NCBI RefSeq assembly: GCF_006711645.1
Contig: NZ_CP041247.1
Location: forward strand, 3,844,001 to 3,908,000
DNA from: Klebsiella electrica
GTDB lineage: Bacteria > Pseudomonadota > Gammaproteobacteria > Enterobacterales > Enterobacteriaceae
Direction: 5' to 3'
DNA length: 64,000 nt
A program made the position numbers and the translations under genes. Positions 36,940 to 46,385 of this stretch are shown in pieces. A model generated the notes under the pieces. It ran no database searches, was not told the DNA's origin, and was given only the letters and a program-made list of their open reading frames with translations. Within the stretch, counting starts at the first letter, position 1. Each line of letters starts with the position of its first letter.

Positions 36940-37136
36940 CGGTAAAGTCACGCATTCCCGCCGTCAGCTCCCGAGGTCTCAAAGCGGCCCGCCTGGAGCC
37001 AGAAACGTAGCGGATAGCGCGCCGCGCTCAGCATGAGGAGCGGCAAACCGACGAGTTCGCCATTGATAACCAGCTTGAGGACCGCTCAACTGGCGCACAC
37101 CGTCCTCGGCGGCCTGGACTATAAACCATAGAAAGA
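36940..37136. other. Possible gene debris between ybdJ and ramA
   Basis: No intact gene. On the minus strand a coding-like tail reads VLKLVINGELVGLPLL, then RYPLRFWLQAGRFET to a stop near 36951. On the plus strand RTAQLAHTVLGGLDYKP ends in TAG near 37130. Both look like C-terminal ends without starts. Neither family is recognised, and chance open frames cannot be excluded. Confidence 0.3.
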
Positions 37137-37164
37137 GCATCCGCCGGTTTCCCCCGGCGGATGC
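37137..37164. terminator. Strong hairpin downstream of ramA
   Basis: GCATCCGCCGG (37137-37147) pairs perfectly with CCGGCGGATGC (37154-37164). On the minus strand it follows the ramA stop by four bases and is succeeded by TCTTTC, so it is the probable ramA terminator. Confidence 0.8.
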
Positions 37165-37167
37165 GCT

Positions 37168-37509
37168 TCAGTGAGCGCGATTGTGGTTCTCTTTACGGTA
37201 GGCGCCCGGCGGCTGATGAAAGGTGCGGGTAAAAATGCGGGTAAAGGTCTGCTGTGAATCAAAGCCGTATTTCAGACAGATATCGTAAACCCGCTGATCG
37301 GTGTCGCGCAGATCGCGCGCCGCCAGCCGCAGTTTACGTTCGCGGATATAGCGCCCCAGACTCTCCCCTTTGTACTGCAAAAAGAGTCGTTGCAGATGCC
37401 ATTTCGAATAACCAGAGTGACGAGCAATATCATCAATACGCAGCGGTTGATGCAAATTATCATCAATCCACCCGACGATAGTCTCAATCACCTGAGCGGA
37501 AATAGTCAT
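37168..37509 (-). CDS. ramA: AraC-family transcriptional activator RamA
   Basis: Global activator of multidrug resistance (acrAB-tolC and others), binding marbox sequences. The 113-residue protein consists only of the double helix-turn-helix of the MarA/SoxS/RamA group: DDIARHSGYSKWHLQRLF and DICLKYGFDSQQTFTRIF, ending FHQPPGAYRKENHNRAH. It is nearly identical to the Klebsiella RamA I recall. Thirty bases after romA, so a romA-ramA transcript is likely; ramA also has its own promoter in Klebsiella. Repressed by RamR through the operator at 38694-38713. No SXT/N-terminal sensor domain, as expected for the group. Confidence 0.96.
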   Translation of the reverse strand: MTISAQVIETIVGWIDDNLHQPLRIDDIARHSGYSKWHLQRLFLQYKGESLGRYIRERKLRLAARDLRDTDQRVYDICLKYGFDSQQTFTRIFTRTFHQPPGAYRKENHNRAH

Positions 37510-37539
37510 AAGTCCTCTCCTCTTGAATCGAAGCAGTAT

Positions 37540-38640
37540 TTATTGCCACCAGGTAGTAAATGATTGCGTCTTATCGGCAACCCAAACCGGCTCGCCAAGC
37601 ATCGGCGTTAACAACCGCCACGGTCTTTGCTGGCTGACCGCAGCCAGCTGCTTATAGGGATCGTCCCAGCTGTGTTTCGCCAGCACAAAGCGCCCCGCAT
37701 GCCCCGGCAACACCGCGCGGGCGCGGAGATCGTCGGCGGCCAGGGCGGTTTCGTCAGGCATCATATGAATGTATTTCCAGTCCTGGTCGTACTGACCGTT
37801 CTCCATAATCGCCAGATCCACGGAACCAAACTGTTCGCCGATGGCCTTGAAGTGCGGGCCGTAACCGCTATCGCCGCTGTAGTAAATTTTCTGCTGCGGG
37901 GTGACGAACATAAAGCTGGCCCACAGCGTCTGATTACGCTTGAGCCCACGACCGGAGAAATGACGGGCCGGCAGCACATGCACGGTGAGCTCGTCGCTGA
38001 CCGGCAGCGCCTGATTCCAGTCCGCTTCGCTGATGATGGCGCTCTCCATGCCCCAGAAACGCAGATGCGACCCGACGCCCAGCGGCGTCACCACTCGCTT
38101 AATTTTGGGCATCAGCGCTTTGATGGTGGCGTAATCCAGATGGTCGTAGTGGTCGTGCGAAATGATCAGCAGGTCTATCTCCGGCATACCCTCCGCACGC
38201 CACGGATAGTCACCCGGGAAAGCTTTATTAATAAATGAGAATGGGGCGGCATAGTCGCTGAAGACCGGGTCTATCAGGATGCGTTTCCCCGCCAGCTGCA
38301 AATACCAGGAGGAGTGGCCGAGCCACACCATCGTATCCTGCCCGAGAGGCAGGCTGGCGAGATCGGTATTGACCAGCGGCAACGGCTGCGCGGGACGGGC
38401 GTTTTCACGTTTAGTCACCAGAAACGACCACCAGGCGGACAGCATATTTTTCTGCCCGGTGAATCCCGGCGTGGGGAGCTGATTATGAAACTGACCATCG
38501 CGATAGTGCGGCGACTGTTCCACCAGACTGAGCTGCGCGCCCTGCGGCGCCCGGCCAAACCCGGCATTTAAGACAAACGGCAAAGCTGTTGCTGAGGCTA
38601 ATAGCATAATGGCGACCACGCTGAAAGTGACACGGTTCAT
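37540..38640 (-). CDS. romA: Metallo-beta-lactamase-fold protein RomA
   Basis: MBL-fold hydrolase of 366 aa. An N-terminal membrane/signal segment (FSVVAIMLLASATALPFVLNA) precedes the NAPE-PLD/UlaG-like domain with metal motifs LGHSSWYLQ, SHDHYDHLDYATI, ARHFSGRG and YSGDSGYG. Its enzymatic role is not settled; it was first linked with reduced outer-membrane protein expression in Enterobacter/Klebsiella. It is upstream of ramA in one operon and divergent from ramR. Complete. Confidence 0.92.
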   Translation of the reverse strand: MNRVTFSVVAIMLLASATALPFVLNAGFGRAPQGAQLSLVEQSPHYRDGQFHNQLPTPGFTGQKNMLSAWWSFLVTKRENARPAQPLPLVNTDLASLPLGQDTMVWLGHSSWYLQLAGKRILIDPVFSDYAAPFSFINKAFPGDYPWRAEGMPEIDLLIISHDHYDHLDYATIKALMPKIKRVVTPLGVGSHLRFWGMESAIISEADWNQALPVSDELTVHVLPARHFSGRGLKRNQTLWASFMFVTPQQKIYYSGDSGYGPHFKAIGEQFGSVDLAIMENGQYDQDWKYIHMMPDETALAADDLRARAVLPGHAGRFVLAKHSWDDPYKQLAAVSQQRPWRLLTPMLGEPVWVADKTQSFTTWWQ

Positions 38641-38693
38641 AACCTGACCAGATGAAACTCCCTATGATGAGAGTTTGGTGATATAACTTGATT

Positions 38694-38713
38694 ATGAGTG
38701 AGTACACACTCAT
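38694..38713. promoter_or_regulatory. RamR operator, ATGAGTG-N6-CACTCAT
   Basis: ATGAGTG-AGTACA-CACTCAT is a perfect 7-bp inverted repeat with a six-base spacer in the romA-ramR intergenic region. It matches the known RamR-binding palindrome of Salmonella and Klebsiella. The site lies 54 bases before romA and 118 bases before ramR, so it should control both. Confidence 0.9.
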
Positions 38714-38830
38714 TATTAGGATGAATATGAAAGTCGTCAAGACGATTTTCATTTTTTTAACATCGACCGTTGCAGCGCCATGACATGGCATGTTTAGATC
38801 GGGGTTTGATTTCGCGTGAGGTAAAATGTA

Positions 38831-39412
38831 GTGGCTCGTCCTAAGAGTGAAGATAAAAAACAAGCGTTGCTGGAGGCCGCCACGGTCGCCTTTGCCCAGT
38901 CGGGTGTCGCCGCCTCAACGTCGGCCATTGCGCGCAGCGCCGGCGTTGCCGAGGGGACGCTGTTCCGCTATTTCGCCACCAAGGATGAGTTACTCAACGA
39001 GCTGTACCTCTCGCTCAAGTCCGGGTTAGTTAAAGCGATGGTTGCCGGGCTGACGCCAAACGAAAAACGACCGAAAGAGAACGCCCGTAATATCTGGGAC
39101 GGCTATATCGACTGGAGTATGCGCCACCCGATGGAGCACAAGGCGATTCGCCGGGTGGCGCTCAGCGAGCGCATCACCGATGAAACCCGAACCCGGGTGA
39201 GAGAGATGTTCCCCGAGCTCAACGAAATGTGCCAGCTGTCGGTCAAGCCGGTGTTTCTGAGCGACGCCTACAGCGCCTTTGGCGACGCCCTGTTTCTGGC
39301 GCTGGCGGAAACCACCACCGAATTTGCCAGCCACGATCCGCAGCGCGCCCGCGAACTGATCGCCCTCGGTTTTGAGACCATGTGGCTGGCGCTTCACGAG
39401 AACGACGCCTGA
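38831..39412 (+). CDS. ramR: TetR-family repressor RamR
   Basis: Repressor of romA-ramA, 193 aa, using a GTG start (GTG GCT CGT CCT AAG). N-terminal Tet[24 protein letters not shown], then [20 protein letters not shown]. The C-terminal domain binds multiple drugs and bile compounds, which releases DNA. The frame is complete, with no truncation or stop that would predict constitutive ramA expression. The stop overlaps the ybdF ATG by one base (TGATG), so ybdF may be co-transcribed. Confidence 0.95.
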   Translation: MARPKSEDKKQALLEAATVAFAQSGVAASTSAIARSAGVAEGTLFRYFATKDELLNELYLSLKSGLVKAMVAGLTPNEKRPKENARNIWDGYIDWSMRHPMEHKAIRRVALSERITDETRTRVREMFPELNEMCQLSVKPVFLSDAYSAFGDALFLALAETTTEFASHDPQRARELIALGFETMWLALHENDA

Positions 39413-39792
39413 TGGACCGCGCTTCGCTGCACGCCTGCGCCCACCGGATTGCGCTCGCCTACCCGTTTACCGAACACTGCTGGCCGTTCGGCCCGGAGTA
39501 TGACGTGTTCAAAGTTGGCGGGCGCATTTTTATGCTCACCATGACCCTTCGCGGTCGCGCGCTGGTGAATCTGAAAGCCGAACCGCAGAAAGCGCTGCTC
39601 AATCGGGAGATTTATCGCAGTATTGAGCCAGGATATCACATGAACAAAAAACACTGGATTACCGTCGTTCCCGGCGAGGATATCAGCGAGAGTCTGCTGG
39701 CCGAACTGATCGATGATTCCTGGAATCAGGTGGTGAATAAACTGGCGAAAAAAGATCGGCTGCGGCTACGTCCGGCGGGATTTTCAGGCTAA
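39412..39792 (+). CDS. ybdF: MmcQ/YjbR-family DNA-binding-like protein YbdF
   Basis: Small cytoplasmic protein of 126 aa, close to E. coli Ybd[41 protein letters not shown] and [18 protein letters not shown]. The YjbR/MmcQ fold resembles a double-wing DNA-binding domain, but no function is established. ATG 39412 overlaps the ramR stop; an upstream in-frame start at 39382 would run deep into ramR and was not used. Confidence 0.92.
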   Translation: MDRASLHACAHRIALAYPFTEHCWPFGPEYDVFKVGGRIFMLTMTLRGRALVNLKAEPQKALLNREIYRSIEPGYHMNKKHWITVVPGEDISESLLAELIDDSWNQVVNKLAKKDRLRLRPAGFSG

Positions 39793-39920
39793 CACGATAA
39801 GTGTTATCGCATTTTTGTCTCTTATCATTTCCCCGTCTTCGCTGTACTCTTCTCCCACTAAACGCCCCATAAGGGGCTGTAAACTCGAATTATCTTGAGC
39901 ATAAACCCTGAGGAAGAGTT

Positions 39921-40574
39921 ATGGATATCGTCTCCGTCGCCTTAAAGCGTCACTCCACGAAAGCCTTCGATGCCACAAAAAAACTGACTGCCGAAGAAGC
40001 CAAAAACCTGAAAACGCTGCTGCAATACAGCCCGTCGAGCACTAACTCCCAGCCGTGGCACTTTATCGTTGCCAGCACGGATGAAGGGAAAGCGCGGGTG
40101 GCGAAAGCCGCCAGCGGCACCTATGTTTTCAACGAACGTAAAATTCTTGATGCTTCTCATGTCGTGGTGTTCTGCGCCAAAACCGCCATGGACGACGCCT
40201 GGCTGGAGCGCGTGGTGGACCAGGAAGACGTCGACGGACGCTTCGCCACTCCGGAAGCTAAAGCCGCCAACCACAAAGGCCGCGTTTTCTTTGCCGATAT
40301 CCACCGTAAGGATCTGCAGGACGACAACCACTGGATGGCGAAACAGGTTTACCTCAACGTCGGCAACTTCCTGCTCGGCGTCGCGGCGATGGGACTGGAC
40401 GCCGTGCCGGTTGAAGGGTTCGACGCCGCGATTCTTGACGCCGAATTTGGCCTGACCGCGCAAGGCTTTACCAGTCTTGTTATCGTACCGGTCGGCCACC
40501 ACAGCGTGGAAGATTTCAACGCCACGCTGCCGAAGTCGCGCCTGCCGCAGGCAACGACCATCACCGAGATTTAA
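39921..40574 (+). CDS. nfsB: Oxygen-insensitive NAD(P)H nitroreductase / dihydropteridine reductase
   Basis: FMN flavoprotein of 217 aa, close to E. coli NfsB along its length ([64 protein letters not shown]). It reduces nitroaromatics, activating nitrofurans, and quinones. RamA/MarA-type activators control nfsB homologues in enterobacteria; its position near ramA is ancestral rather than functional. AGGAAGAG precedes the ATG. Its end overlaps the convergent next gene by four bases. Confidence 0.96.
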   Translation: MDIVSVALKRHSTKAFDATKKLTAEEAKNLKTLLQYSPSSTNSQPWHFIVASTDEGKARVAKAASGTYVFNERKILDASHVVVFCAKTAMDDAWLERVVDQEDVDGRFATPEAKAANHKGRVFFADIHRKDLQDDNHWMAKQVYLNVGNFLLGVAAMGLDAVPVEGFDAAILDAEFGLTAQGFTSLVIVPVGHHSVEDFNATLPKSRLPQATTITEI

Positions 40575-41614
40575 TCTTCCCGCGCACGCCGCTCGCCGGC
40601 GTGCCAGATTCTTTCGGCATAGCGGCCAATCACCGCCAGCGAGACGGCCAGGATCACGAAGAACACCACCTTGTGCATCCCGTCCCAGAAAAACTCGAAG
40701 AAACGCGTATAGAGATTGATAGCCAGGAAGGTCAGACCAAAGCCGCGCAGCATCCCGTCATCCGTTTTCAGACTGATATAAATACAGACGCCCGCCGCGA
40801 CGCCGAATAGCAGCGCCCACGGTAGCTGCTGCATCGGTGATATGCCGTACCAGGCATCGGGATCCCGATAGCCAAAAATCGACAGAATCCATAGCGCGAT
40901 AAACAGATACGTCAGCCCCATGGCCTTACTGACGGTAAACAGCCGGCGCTGAAGCAGCCACTTTTGCAGCATAAAACAGAGTGCCAGCAGCGCGCCGCCG
41001 AACAGCACAAAACGAACCGGATAATTCATGCCCAGCCAGTAGGCCCCCCACCCCGACACATAGCCGGTTTGTGCGCCGAACCAGTTGCCCAGCGCCAGCA
41101 GGAAGAACAGCCACACCAGCCCGGAACGGGCCGCCAGGCCGATAGCGCCATAGATAGCGCAGCCGGCCAGAAACAGCGGCGCAATATGGCCGCTGCCGTC
41201 ATCCAGCCGCACGCCAAGTTGCCACAGCGCCAGCGCGGTAAATACCACGCCGACAAACAGAATCGCCTCGGTACTGTAGTGCCAGCGCGAGGCCCGCCGC
41301 TGACGGCGAAATCCCCAGAGGTAGCAAACCAGCGCCACCGCCGCCGGTAGCGCAATTCGCGCCAGCGCCGAGTCGCTGAACAGATCCGTCAACCAGGCGA
41401 TCAGTTCGCTATCGGCGAACAGGCTGCCCAGCGCAATCAGCAGGCAGGCCAACGCCGTCCAGAAGGCGTAGCGGCTCAGACGCTGCCAGTCAAAGGCGCT
41501 CACCCGTAAGGTGGCCGCCAGCCGCTGGCTTTCCGCGTGGCTCAACGCCCCCGCGGCCTGCCATTCGTCCAGCGCGCGCTGAATCACCCGCTGTTGTTTC
41601 CTCGTCACGTTCAT
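40571..41614 (-). CDS. DUF2157-type multi-span membrane protein
   Basis: Polytopic inner-membrane protein of 347 aa. It starts with an amphipathic cytoplasmic stretch ([20 protein letters not shown]) typical of DUF2157 and is followed by about ten hydrophobic segments, ending with a basic tail ([14 protein letters not shown]). Function unknown. It is convergent with nfsB, overlapping it by four bases, and 18 bases downstream of the XRE regulator gene in the same direction, so co-transcription with that gene is possible. Confidence 0.75.
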   Translation of the reverse strand: MNVTRKQQRVIQRALDEWQAAGALSHAESQRLAATLRVSAFDWQRLSRYAFWTALACLLIALGSLFADSELIAWLTDLFSDSALARIALPAAVALVCYLWGFRRQRRASRWHYSTEAILFVGVVFTALALWQLGVRLDDGSGHIAPLFLAGCAIYGAIGLAARSGLVWLFFLLALGNWFGAQTGYVSGWGAYWLGMNYPVRFVLFGGALLALCFMLQKWLLQRRLFTVSKAMGLTYLFIALWILSIFGYRDPDAWYGISPMQQLPWALLFGVAAGVCIYISLKTDDGMLRGFGLTFLAINLYTRFFEFFWDGMHKVVFFVILAVSLAVIGRYAERIWHAGERRARED

Positions 41615-41632
41615 CTGCGTTCCCTGTCGCTA

Positions 41633-42511
41633 TCAGTAGAGAGAATCCTGGTTATCCAGCCACGCCAGCGCCTGCTCGCCGCTTTCATCCATCGGCAGAT
41701 ACACCAGCAGCCGCGAGCCATTACGCGGGGCGGAATACCAGTACATCTGCTGCAGACTAAAGCGTCCGAGCTGCGGATGGTTGAAATTCTTCACCTGATT
41801 TTCCACGCCGCGGACGTCATAGCGCTGATGCCACAGCGCTTCAAACTCGGCGGAAGCGGCAAAAAAGCGCGCCAGCTTATTTTCCCACAGCGGGTCGCCC
41901 CGGTGTTCGGCCATCGCCGCGCGGAAGTAAGAGACGAAGGTCGGCAGCACATCGCGATTTTCAATACGGCTGCGCCAGGCGTCATGGGTGAGATAGAGAT
42001 AAATACAGTTACGGTTCTCTTCGGGAAGCGCGGCAAAATCGACGCCCATCAGCCGACAAAAACTGTCGTTCCACGCCACGATATCGAAATTGGGTTTCTG
42101 GATGCTGGCCGGCTGCGGCATCAGGCTATCGAGCATCCGCCGGGTCCCAGGACTTATCCCCTCGCATACGCTCACCTGCGTCGTTTCCGGCGGCGTCAGC
42201 CCGGCCAGCACGAACAGGTGGCGCGTCTCCAGCGGGCTGCACTGCAAGGCATTGGCGACGCCCATCAGCACCGATTCCGACGGATTGACCTCGCGCCCCT
42301 GTTCCAGCCAGGTGTACCAGGTCACGCCGACATCGGCCAGCATCGCCACCTCTTCCCGGCGCAGGCCGGGCGTGCGCCGCCGCCCGACTCGCGGCAGACC
42401 GAGACGCTGCGGGTCGAGGCTTTCGCGGCGGGAGCGCAGAAAGGCGCCCAGCTGTTTACGGCTATCGTCGGGCGCTATCAGCACCGTTTCACGTTGCGGC
42501 ATTCCCGTCAT
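41633..42511 (-). CDS. XRE-family regulator with MmyB-like ligand domain
   Basis: Transcription regulator of 292 aa. Residues 15-100 form a Cro/C1-type HTH (LGAFLRSRRESLDPQRLGLP, RRTPGLRREEVAMLADVGVT, WYTWLEQGREVNPSES), the highly conserved start of the MmyB-like group. The remainder matches the MmyB ligand-binding domain (IVAWNDSFCRLMGVDF, LYLTHDAWRSRIENRD, WYSAPRNGSRLLVYLP). It is divergent from an MFS gene, with inverted repeats between, so it is the probable local regulator of that transporter. Confidence 0.85.
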   Translation of the reverse strand: MTGMPQRETVLIAPDDSRKQLGAFLRSRRESLDPQRLGLPRVGRRRTPGLRREEVAMLADVGVTWYTWLEQGREVNPSESVLMGVANALQCSPLETRHLFVLAGLTPPETTQVSVCEGISPGTRRMLDSLMPQPASIQKPNFDIVAWNDSFCRLMGVDFAALPEENRNCIYLYLTHDAWRSRIENRDVLPTFVSYFRAAMAEHRGDPLWENKLARFFAASAEFEALWHQRYDVRGVENQVKNFNHPQLGRFSLQQMYWYSAPRNGSRLLVYLPMDESGEQALAWLDNQDSLY

Positions 42512-42524
42512 AGTGACTCCAGCA

Positions 42525-42560
42525 TGGTAGTACCAATACCAGTATAGACAGGAACTGGTA
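42525..42560. promoter_or_regulatory. Two inverted repeats between XRE regulator and MFS gene
   Basis: TGGTA-G-TACCA (42525-42535) is a perfect palindrome, and TACCAGT (42537-42543) is inverted to ACTGGTA (42554-42560). The half-site TGGTA/TACCA occurs four times in 36 bases. This fits an operator cluster for the adjacent regulator. Not confirmed by comparison. Confidence 0.55.
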
Positions 42561-42620
42561 CCCGTTTAATTTATCGGTAATGCTACGGCTATCCGCTGAA
42601 TGACGCAATGGAGAGATCCG

Positions 42621-44048
42621 ATGAATTCGTCTGCTGTTTCACCCGGCCGCGCCGGTTTACTGCTTCTGTTGACCGGCCAGATGCTGCCGCTGATCGACAC
42701 CTCAATTACCAACGTGGCGCTGGACTCCATCACCCATTCGCTGGATGCCAGCGCCACCCAGCTGGAGCTGATCGTCGCCCTCTACGGCGTCTCTTTTGCG
42801 GTGTGCCTGGCGATGGGCAGCAAGCTGGGCGATAACTACGGCCGCCGCCGTCTGTTTATGTGGGGGGTCGCGCTTTTTGGCCTCGCCTCTTTGCTGTGCG
42901 GCATGGCCAACTCCATCGGCGGGCTACTGGCGGCCCGCACGCTGCAGGGGGCAGGCGCGGCGCTGATCGTGCCGCAAATCCTCACTACCCTGCATGTGAC
43001 ATTGAAAGGCACTGCCCATGCGCGCGCCATCAGTCTGTATGGCGGGATTGGCGGGATTGCTTTTATCGTCGGACAGATGGGCGGCGGCTGGCTGGTGTCG
43101 GCGGATATCGCCGGGCTGGGCTGGCGCAACGCGTTCTTTATCAATGTCCCCATCTGTCTGCTGGTGCTGGCGCTTAGCCCCCGCTATGTCCCGGAAACCC
43201 GTCGCGATGCCCATTCGGCTATCGACTGGCAGGGCACCGTCAGCCTGGCGCTGATCCTCTGCTGCCTGCTGTTTCCGATGGCGCTGGGTCCGGAACTTCA
43301 CTGGCCGTGGGCGCTGCGCCTTTTGCTGGTCGCCATACTGCCGCTGCTTTTCTGGATGCGGGTAAGCGCGTTGCGTAAGCAGCAGCGCGGCGAACAGCCG
43401 CTGTTGCCGCCCCGACTGCTGAAGCTCACCAGCATTCGCTTTGGCATGGCTATCGCCCTGCTGTTCTTCAGCGCCTGGTCCGGCTTCATGTTCTGCATGG
43501 CGCTGACCATGCAGGCCGGTCTCGGCATGGCGCCCTGGCAGTCAGGCAACAGCTTTATCGCCCTCGGCGTGGCCTATTTTCTCTCCGCGCTGTACGCGCC
43601 GAGGCTGATTGCCCGCTACAGCATGGGACGTATTCTGCTGATTGGGCTGGTGGTGCAGATAGCCGGCCTGCTGCTGCTGATGGCGACCTTCAGCCACTTC
43701 GGCGCTCACACCTCGCCGCTGGCGATGGTGCCGTCTACCGCGCTTATCGGCTACGGCCAGGCGCTGATCGTTAACAGTTTTTATCGTATTGGCATGCGCG
43801 ATATCAGCGCCAGCGATGCCGGTGCCGGAAGCGCCATTCTCAGCACCCTGCAGCAGGCGACGCTGGGATTAGGCCCGGCGATCCTCGGCTCGCTGTTTTT
43901 AACCCTCGCCCGCCACGGCGGCGGCAACTATCCGCAGGCGCTGATCGACTTCCTCGCCGTGGAGGTAGCAATGATGCTGCTCTTAGGCGCGATTGCCCTG
44001 TGGCTGCGCCATCACCTCAATATTCACCCGGTAGCGACCGCCTCATAA
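42621..44048 (+). CDS. MFS drug/proton antiporter (DHA2 type)
   Basis: Membrane transporter of 475 aa from ATG 42621 (GGAGA eight bases upstream; the in-frame ATG at 42600 lacks a good site). N-terminal helix with the DHA2 motif [20 protein letters not shown], motif [18 protein letters not shown] between TM2 and TM3, and motif C-like [16 protein letters not shown]. About 14 hydrophobic segments. It probably exports toxic organic compounds; the substrate is unknown. Divergent from an MmyB-like regulator. Confidence 0.85.
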   Translation: MNSSAVSPGRAGLLLLLTGQMLPLIDTSITNVALDSITHSLDASATQLELIVALYGVSFAVCLAMGSKLGDNYGRRRLFMWGVALFGLASLLCGMANSIGGLLAARTLQGAGAALIVPQILTTLHVTLKGTAHARAISLYGGIGGIAFIVGQMGGGWLVSADIAGLGWRNAFFINVPICLLVLALSPRYVPETRRDAHSAIDWQGTVSLALILCCLLFPMALGPELHWPWALRLLLVAILPLLFWMRVSALRKQQRGEQPLLPPRLLKLTSIRFGMAIALLFFSAWSGFMFCMALTMQAGLGMAPWQSGNSFIALGVAYFLSALYAPRLIARYSMGRILLIGLVVQIAGLLLLMATFSHFGAHTSPLAMVPSTALIGYGQALIVNSFYRIGMRDISASDAGAGSAILSTLQQATLGLGPAILGSLFLTLARHGGGNYPQALIDFLAVEVAMMLLLGAIALWLRHHLNIHPVATAS

Positions 44049-44125
44049 TCCACATTGGCATAACGCCTGATTTGCATAATATACATCCAGCGGTCATCAT
44101 TACCGCTGGATGTACAGGAGACGTT

Positions 44126-45370
44126 ATGCAGGAATTAATCTCACACATTGCCGCCTTAGGCATCGAAATTACCCCCACCACTTCGCTCATTATTATCTTT
44201 GGCATTATTTTACTGACCGCCATTGTCGTGCATTTTATTTTGCATAAAGGGGTGCTGCGCGCCTTCGAAAAGCGCGCGCAGGCCAGCAGCCATTTGTGGC
44301 TGCAAATCATCACCCAGAACAAACTGTTTCACCGGCTGGCCTTTACCCTGCAGGGGATTATCGTCAATGTGCAGGCGGTGTTGTGGCTGCAAAAAGGCAG
44401 TGAAGCCGCCAATATATTAACCACCTGCGCCCAGCTGTGGGTCATGATCTATGCCCTGCTGTCTTTCTTTTCACTGCTCGATGTGGTCTTCAATTTATCG
44501 CAGAAATTCGCCACCGCATCCCAGCTGCCGCTGAAGGGGATATTCCAGGGCATTAAGCTGGTCAGCGCGATTATTATCGGCATCCTGGTTATCTCGTTGC
44601 TGATTGGCCAGTCGCCGGCAATTTTGATAAGCGGCCTCGGCGCCATGGCTGCGGTACTGATGCTGGTATTTAAGGACCCGATCCTCGGTCTGGTCGCCGG
44701 TATTCAGCTCTCCGCCAACGATATGCTCAAGCTCGGTGACTGGCTGGAAATGCCGAAATACGGCGCCGACGGCGCGGTGATCGATATTGGCCTCACCACG
44801 GTGAAAGTCCGCAACTGGGACAACACCATCACCACGATCCCCACCTGGTCGCTGGTGTCCGACTCGTTTAAAAACTGGAGCGGGATGTCCGCCTCCGGCG
44901 GGCGTCGCATTAAGCGCAGCCTGAATATTGATACCACCAGTATTCATTTTCTCGATGAACGGGAGCAGCAGCGCTTAATTCAGGCCCGATTGCTTAAGCC
45001 CTATATGGACTCGCGTTATCAGGAAATTAGCGAGTGGAACCAGCAAAACGCCGCCGACCATTCGGTGCTGAACCTGCGCAAGATGACCAATATCGGCACT
45101 TTCCGCGCCTATTTGCAGGAGTATCTGCGCAACCACCCGCGGCTGCGCAAAGATATGACGATGATGGTGCGCCAGCTGGCGCCGGACGCCAACGGCCTGC
45201 CGATTGAGATCTACTGTTTCACCAGCACCGTGGTGTGGGCAGAGTATGAGAGCATCCAGGCGGATATTTTTGACCATATTTTCGCCGTGGTTGACGAGTT
45301 CGGGCTGCGTATCCACCAGTCGCCGACCGGCAACGATATTCGTTCGCTGGCGGCGGTAAATCACCGGTAA
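44126..45370 (+). CDS. mscM: Miniconductance mechanosensitive channel YbdG
   Basis: Inner-membrane channel of the MscS superfamily that opens under hypo-osmotic stress. ATG 44126 ([20 protein letters not shown]) after ACAGGAG gives 414 aa, essentially the E. coli YbdG length. Five N-terminal hydrophobic segments precede the pore helix and MscS beta domain ([60 protein letters not shown]), and it ends in a cytoplasmic domain with [16 protein letters not shown]. In E. coli ybdG lies between nfsB and pheP; the same order holds here, with three genes inserted. Confidence 0.95.
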   Translation: MQELISHIAALGIEITPTTSLIIIFGIILLTAIVVHFILHKGVLRAFEKRAQASSHLWLQIITQNKLFHRLAFTLQGIIVNVQAVLWLQKGSEAANILTTCAQLWVMIYALLSFFSLLDVVFNLSQKFATASQLPLKGIFQGIKLVSAIIIGILVISLLIGQSPAILISGLGAMAAVLMLVFKDPILGLVAGIQLSANDMLKLGDWLEMPKYGADGAVIDIGLTTVKVRNWDNTITTIPTWSLVSDSFKNWSGMSASGGRRIKRSLNIDTTSIHFLDEREQQRLIQARLLKPYMDSRYQEISEWNQQNAADHSVLNLRKMTNIGTFRAYLQEYLRNHPRLRKDMTMMVRQLAPDANGLPIEIYCFTSTVVWAEYESIQADIFDHIFAVVDEFGLRIHQSPTGNDIRSLAAVNHR

Positions 45371-45397
45371 GGCTCTGGCTCTGGCTCTGGCTCTGGC
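45371..45397. repeat. Hexanucleotide microsatellite (GGCTCT)4
   Basis: Four perfect tandem copies of GGCTCT (45371-45394) plus a partial copy directly after the mscM stop. On the minus strand they code for an Arg-Ala run that extends the LacI remnant. Slippage-prone; copy number may vary between strains. Confidence 0.85.
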
Positions 45398-45640
45398 GCG
45401 GGCAATAATGCGCCAGTCCATCATCACCCGTTCGGCGGTGGCATCCGGGTTGTCGATTTTTTGCAGCAACAGGGTCACCGCCGTGCGGCCAATGTCGCGC
45501 GACGGCTGTTCCACGGGGGTCAGCTGTGGCGAGACCATCTCCGCCAGCTCCGTGTCGTCAAACCCCATCACCGCAATATCGTCCGGCACCCGCAGTCCGG
45601 CCTGCGCAATCGCGCGCAGGGCCGCTGGCGGTCCTGACTA
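45371..45640 (-). pseudogene. C-terminal remnant of a LacI-family repressor
   Basis: The minus strand encodes AALRAIAQAGLRVPDDIAVM, GFDDTELAEMVSPQLTPVEQ and RTAVTLLLQKIDNP, the typical last ~85 residues of a LacI/GalR effector domain (VPDDIAVMGFDD is the family hallmark). Upstream an in-frame TAG precedes the fragment at about 45645 and no HTH domain exists; downstream it degenerates into the (GGCTCT)n repeat and runs antisense into mscM. It is thus a truncated relic of a lost sugar operon regulator, not a functional gene. Confidence 0.8.
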
Positions 45641-45767
45641 TTGCCATAGAAAACTATCAATTATTAGGGCTATTTTCCCCAGCTGTTAAGCGCGATGATT
45701 TTGCGGGTAAAATAAGCGCCGCGCTCAGACGCCAAAAATTATAAATTTTATTATCAATAGGTTAGGG

Positions 45768-46196
45768 ATGATGTCATCAATGAAGATTCGAGTCGCACTG
45801 CTTGTCCTCAGCTGTTCTCTCACCGCCCTCAGCGGCTGCACCGCCTCAAAACCATCGCCGGAGCGCCATGCATACTATTTTGTCGCCCATCGTTCTGATT
45901 TTGTCGGCGGTAATTTTGCCGTAAACCGCCAGGAAAATTATCGCTTAAATCTGCCGACCTTCAGCGAAATCTACAACCGCGGCAAACAGGACCGCCGCGC
46001 CGGCGTCAGCGAAAGCGATGCCCGACGTAACGCCGATGCCATTAAACAACAGGCCCTGAAGGGGACCCGCTCACAACACACCTTTACCGGCAATGCCAGC
46101 GATACCTGGAATAATGACATGGAGAAGAAGGACGCACTGCTGTTCGGTAACGAGCTTTCCGCCACCTATCTCGACGGGTATCTCGGCGTGAAATAA
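45768..46196 (+). CDS. Exc2-family lipoprotein
   Basis: Predicted lipoprotein of up to 142 aa. Three in-frame ATGs (45768, 45771, 45780) are possible; the last gives a clean signal peptide MKIRVALLVLSCSLTALSGC with lipobox LSGC, though AGGG at 45764-45767 lies 12 bases before it. The mature part is short and polar with YFVAHRSDFVGGNFAVNRQE and a Lys/Asn-rich region, resembling the Exc2/entry-exclusion-like lipoproteins annotated in Klebsiella. Function unknown. Single gene between the LacI remnant and pheP; convergent with pheP. Confidence 0.75.
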   Translation: MMSSMKIRVALLVLSCSLTALSGCTASKPSPERHAYYFVAHRSDFVGGNFAVNRQENYRLNLPTFSEIYNRGKQDRRAGVSESDARRNADAIKQQALKGTRSQHTFTGNASDTWNNDMEKKDALLFGNELSATYLDGYLGVK

Positions 46197-46355
46197 GCCA
46201 TGGCGCGGCACCAGAAACCGGTGCCGCACGCCAGCGCTTCACGCCCTTACGTCGTTGATGCCATGTTGTCTTCCCTCAAAAAAGCAATCGATTACAAAAA
46301 GAAGCTCCTGCGCAAAATACGCTAAGCGCGAAGACGATCGCAAGAAAAGGCGGAC

Positions 46356-46377
46356 TGCCCCGGCGAAGGCCGGGGCA
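46356..46377 (-). terminator. Rho-independent terminator of pheP
   Basis: TGCCCCGGC pairs perfectly with GCCGGGGCA around a four-base loop, nine bases after the pheP stop. On the minus strand it is followed by GTCCGCCTTTTC, a modest T tract. Confidence 0.8.
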
Positions 46378-46385
46378 AGGAGGCA

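Noticed and set aside
44975..45370. Extension of the minus-strand LacI fragment into mscM
   Set aside because: The frame stays open antisense to mscM but the sequence loses LacI similarity at the hexamer repeat; only the part outside mscM is a remnant.
46263..46325. 20-codon frame starting MLSSLKKAIDYKKK after the Exc2-like gene
   Set aside because: Lys-rich and short, no Shine-Dalgarno; too little to support a gene although a small basic peptide cannot be fully excluded.
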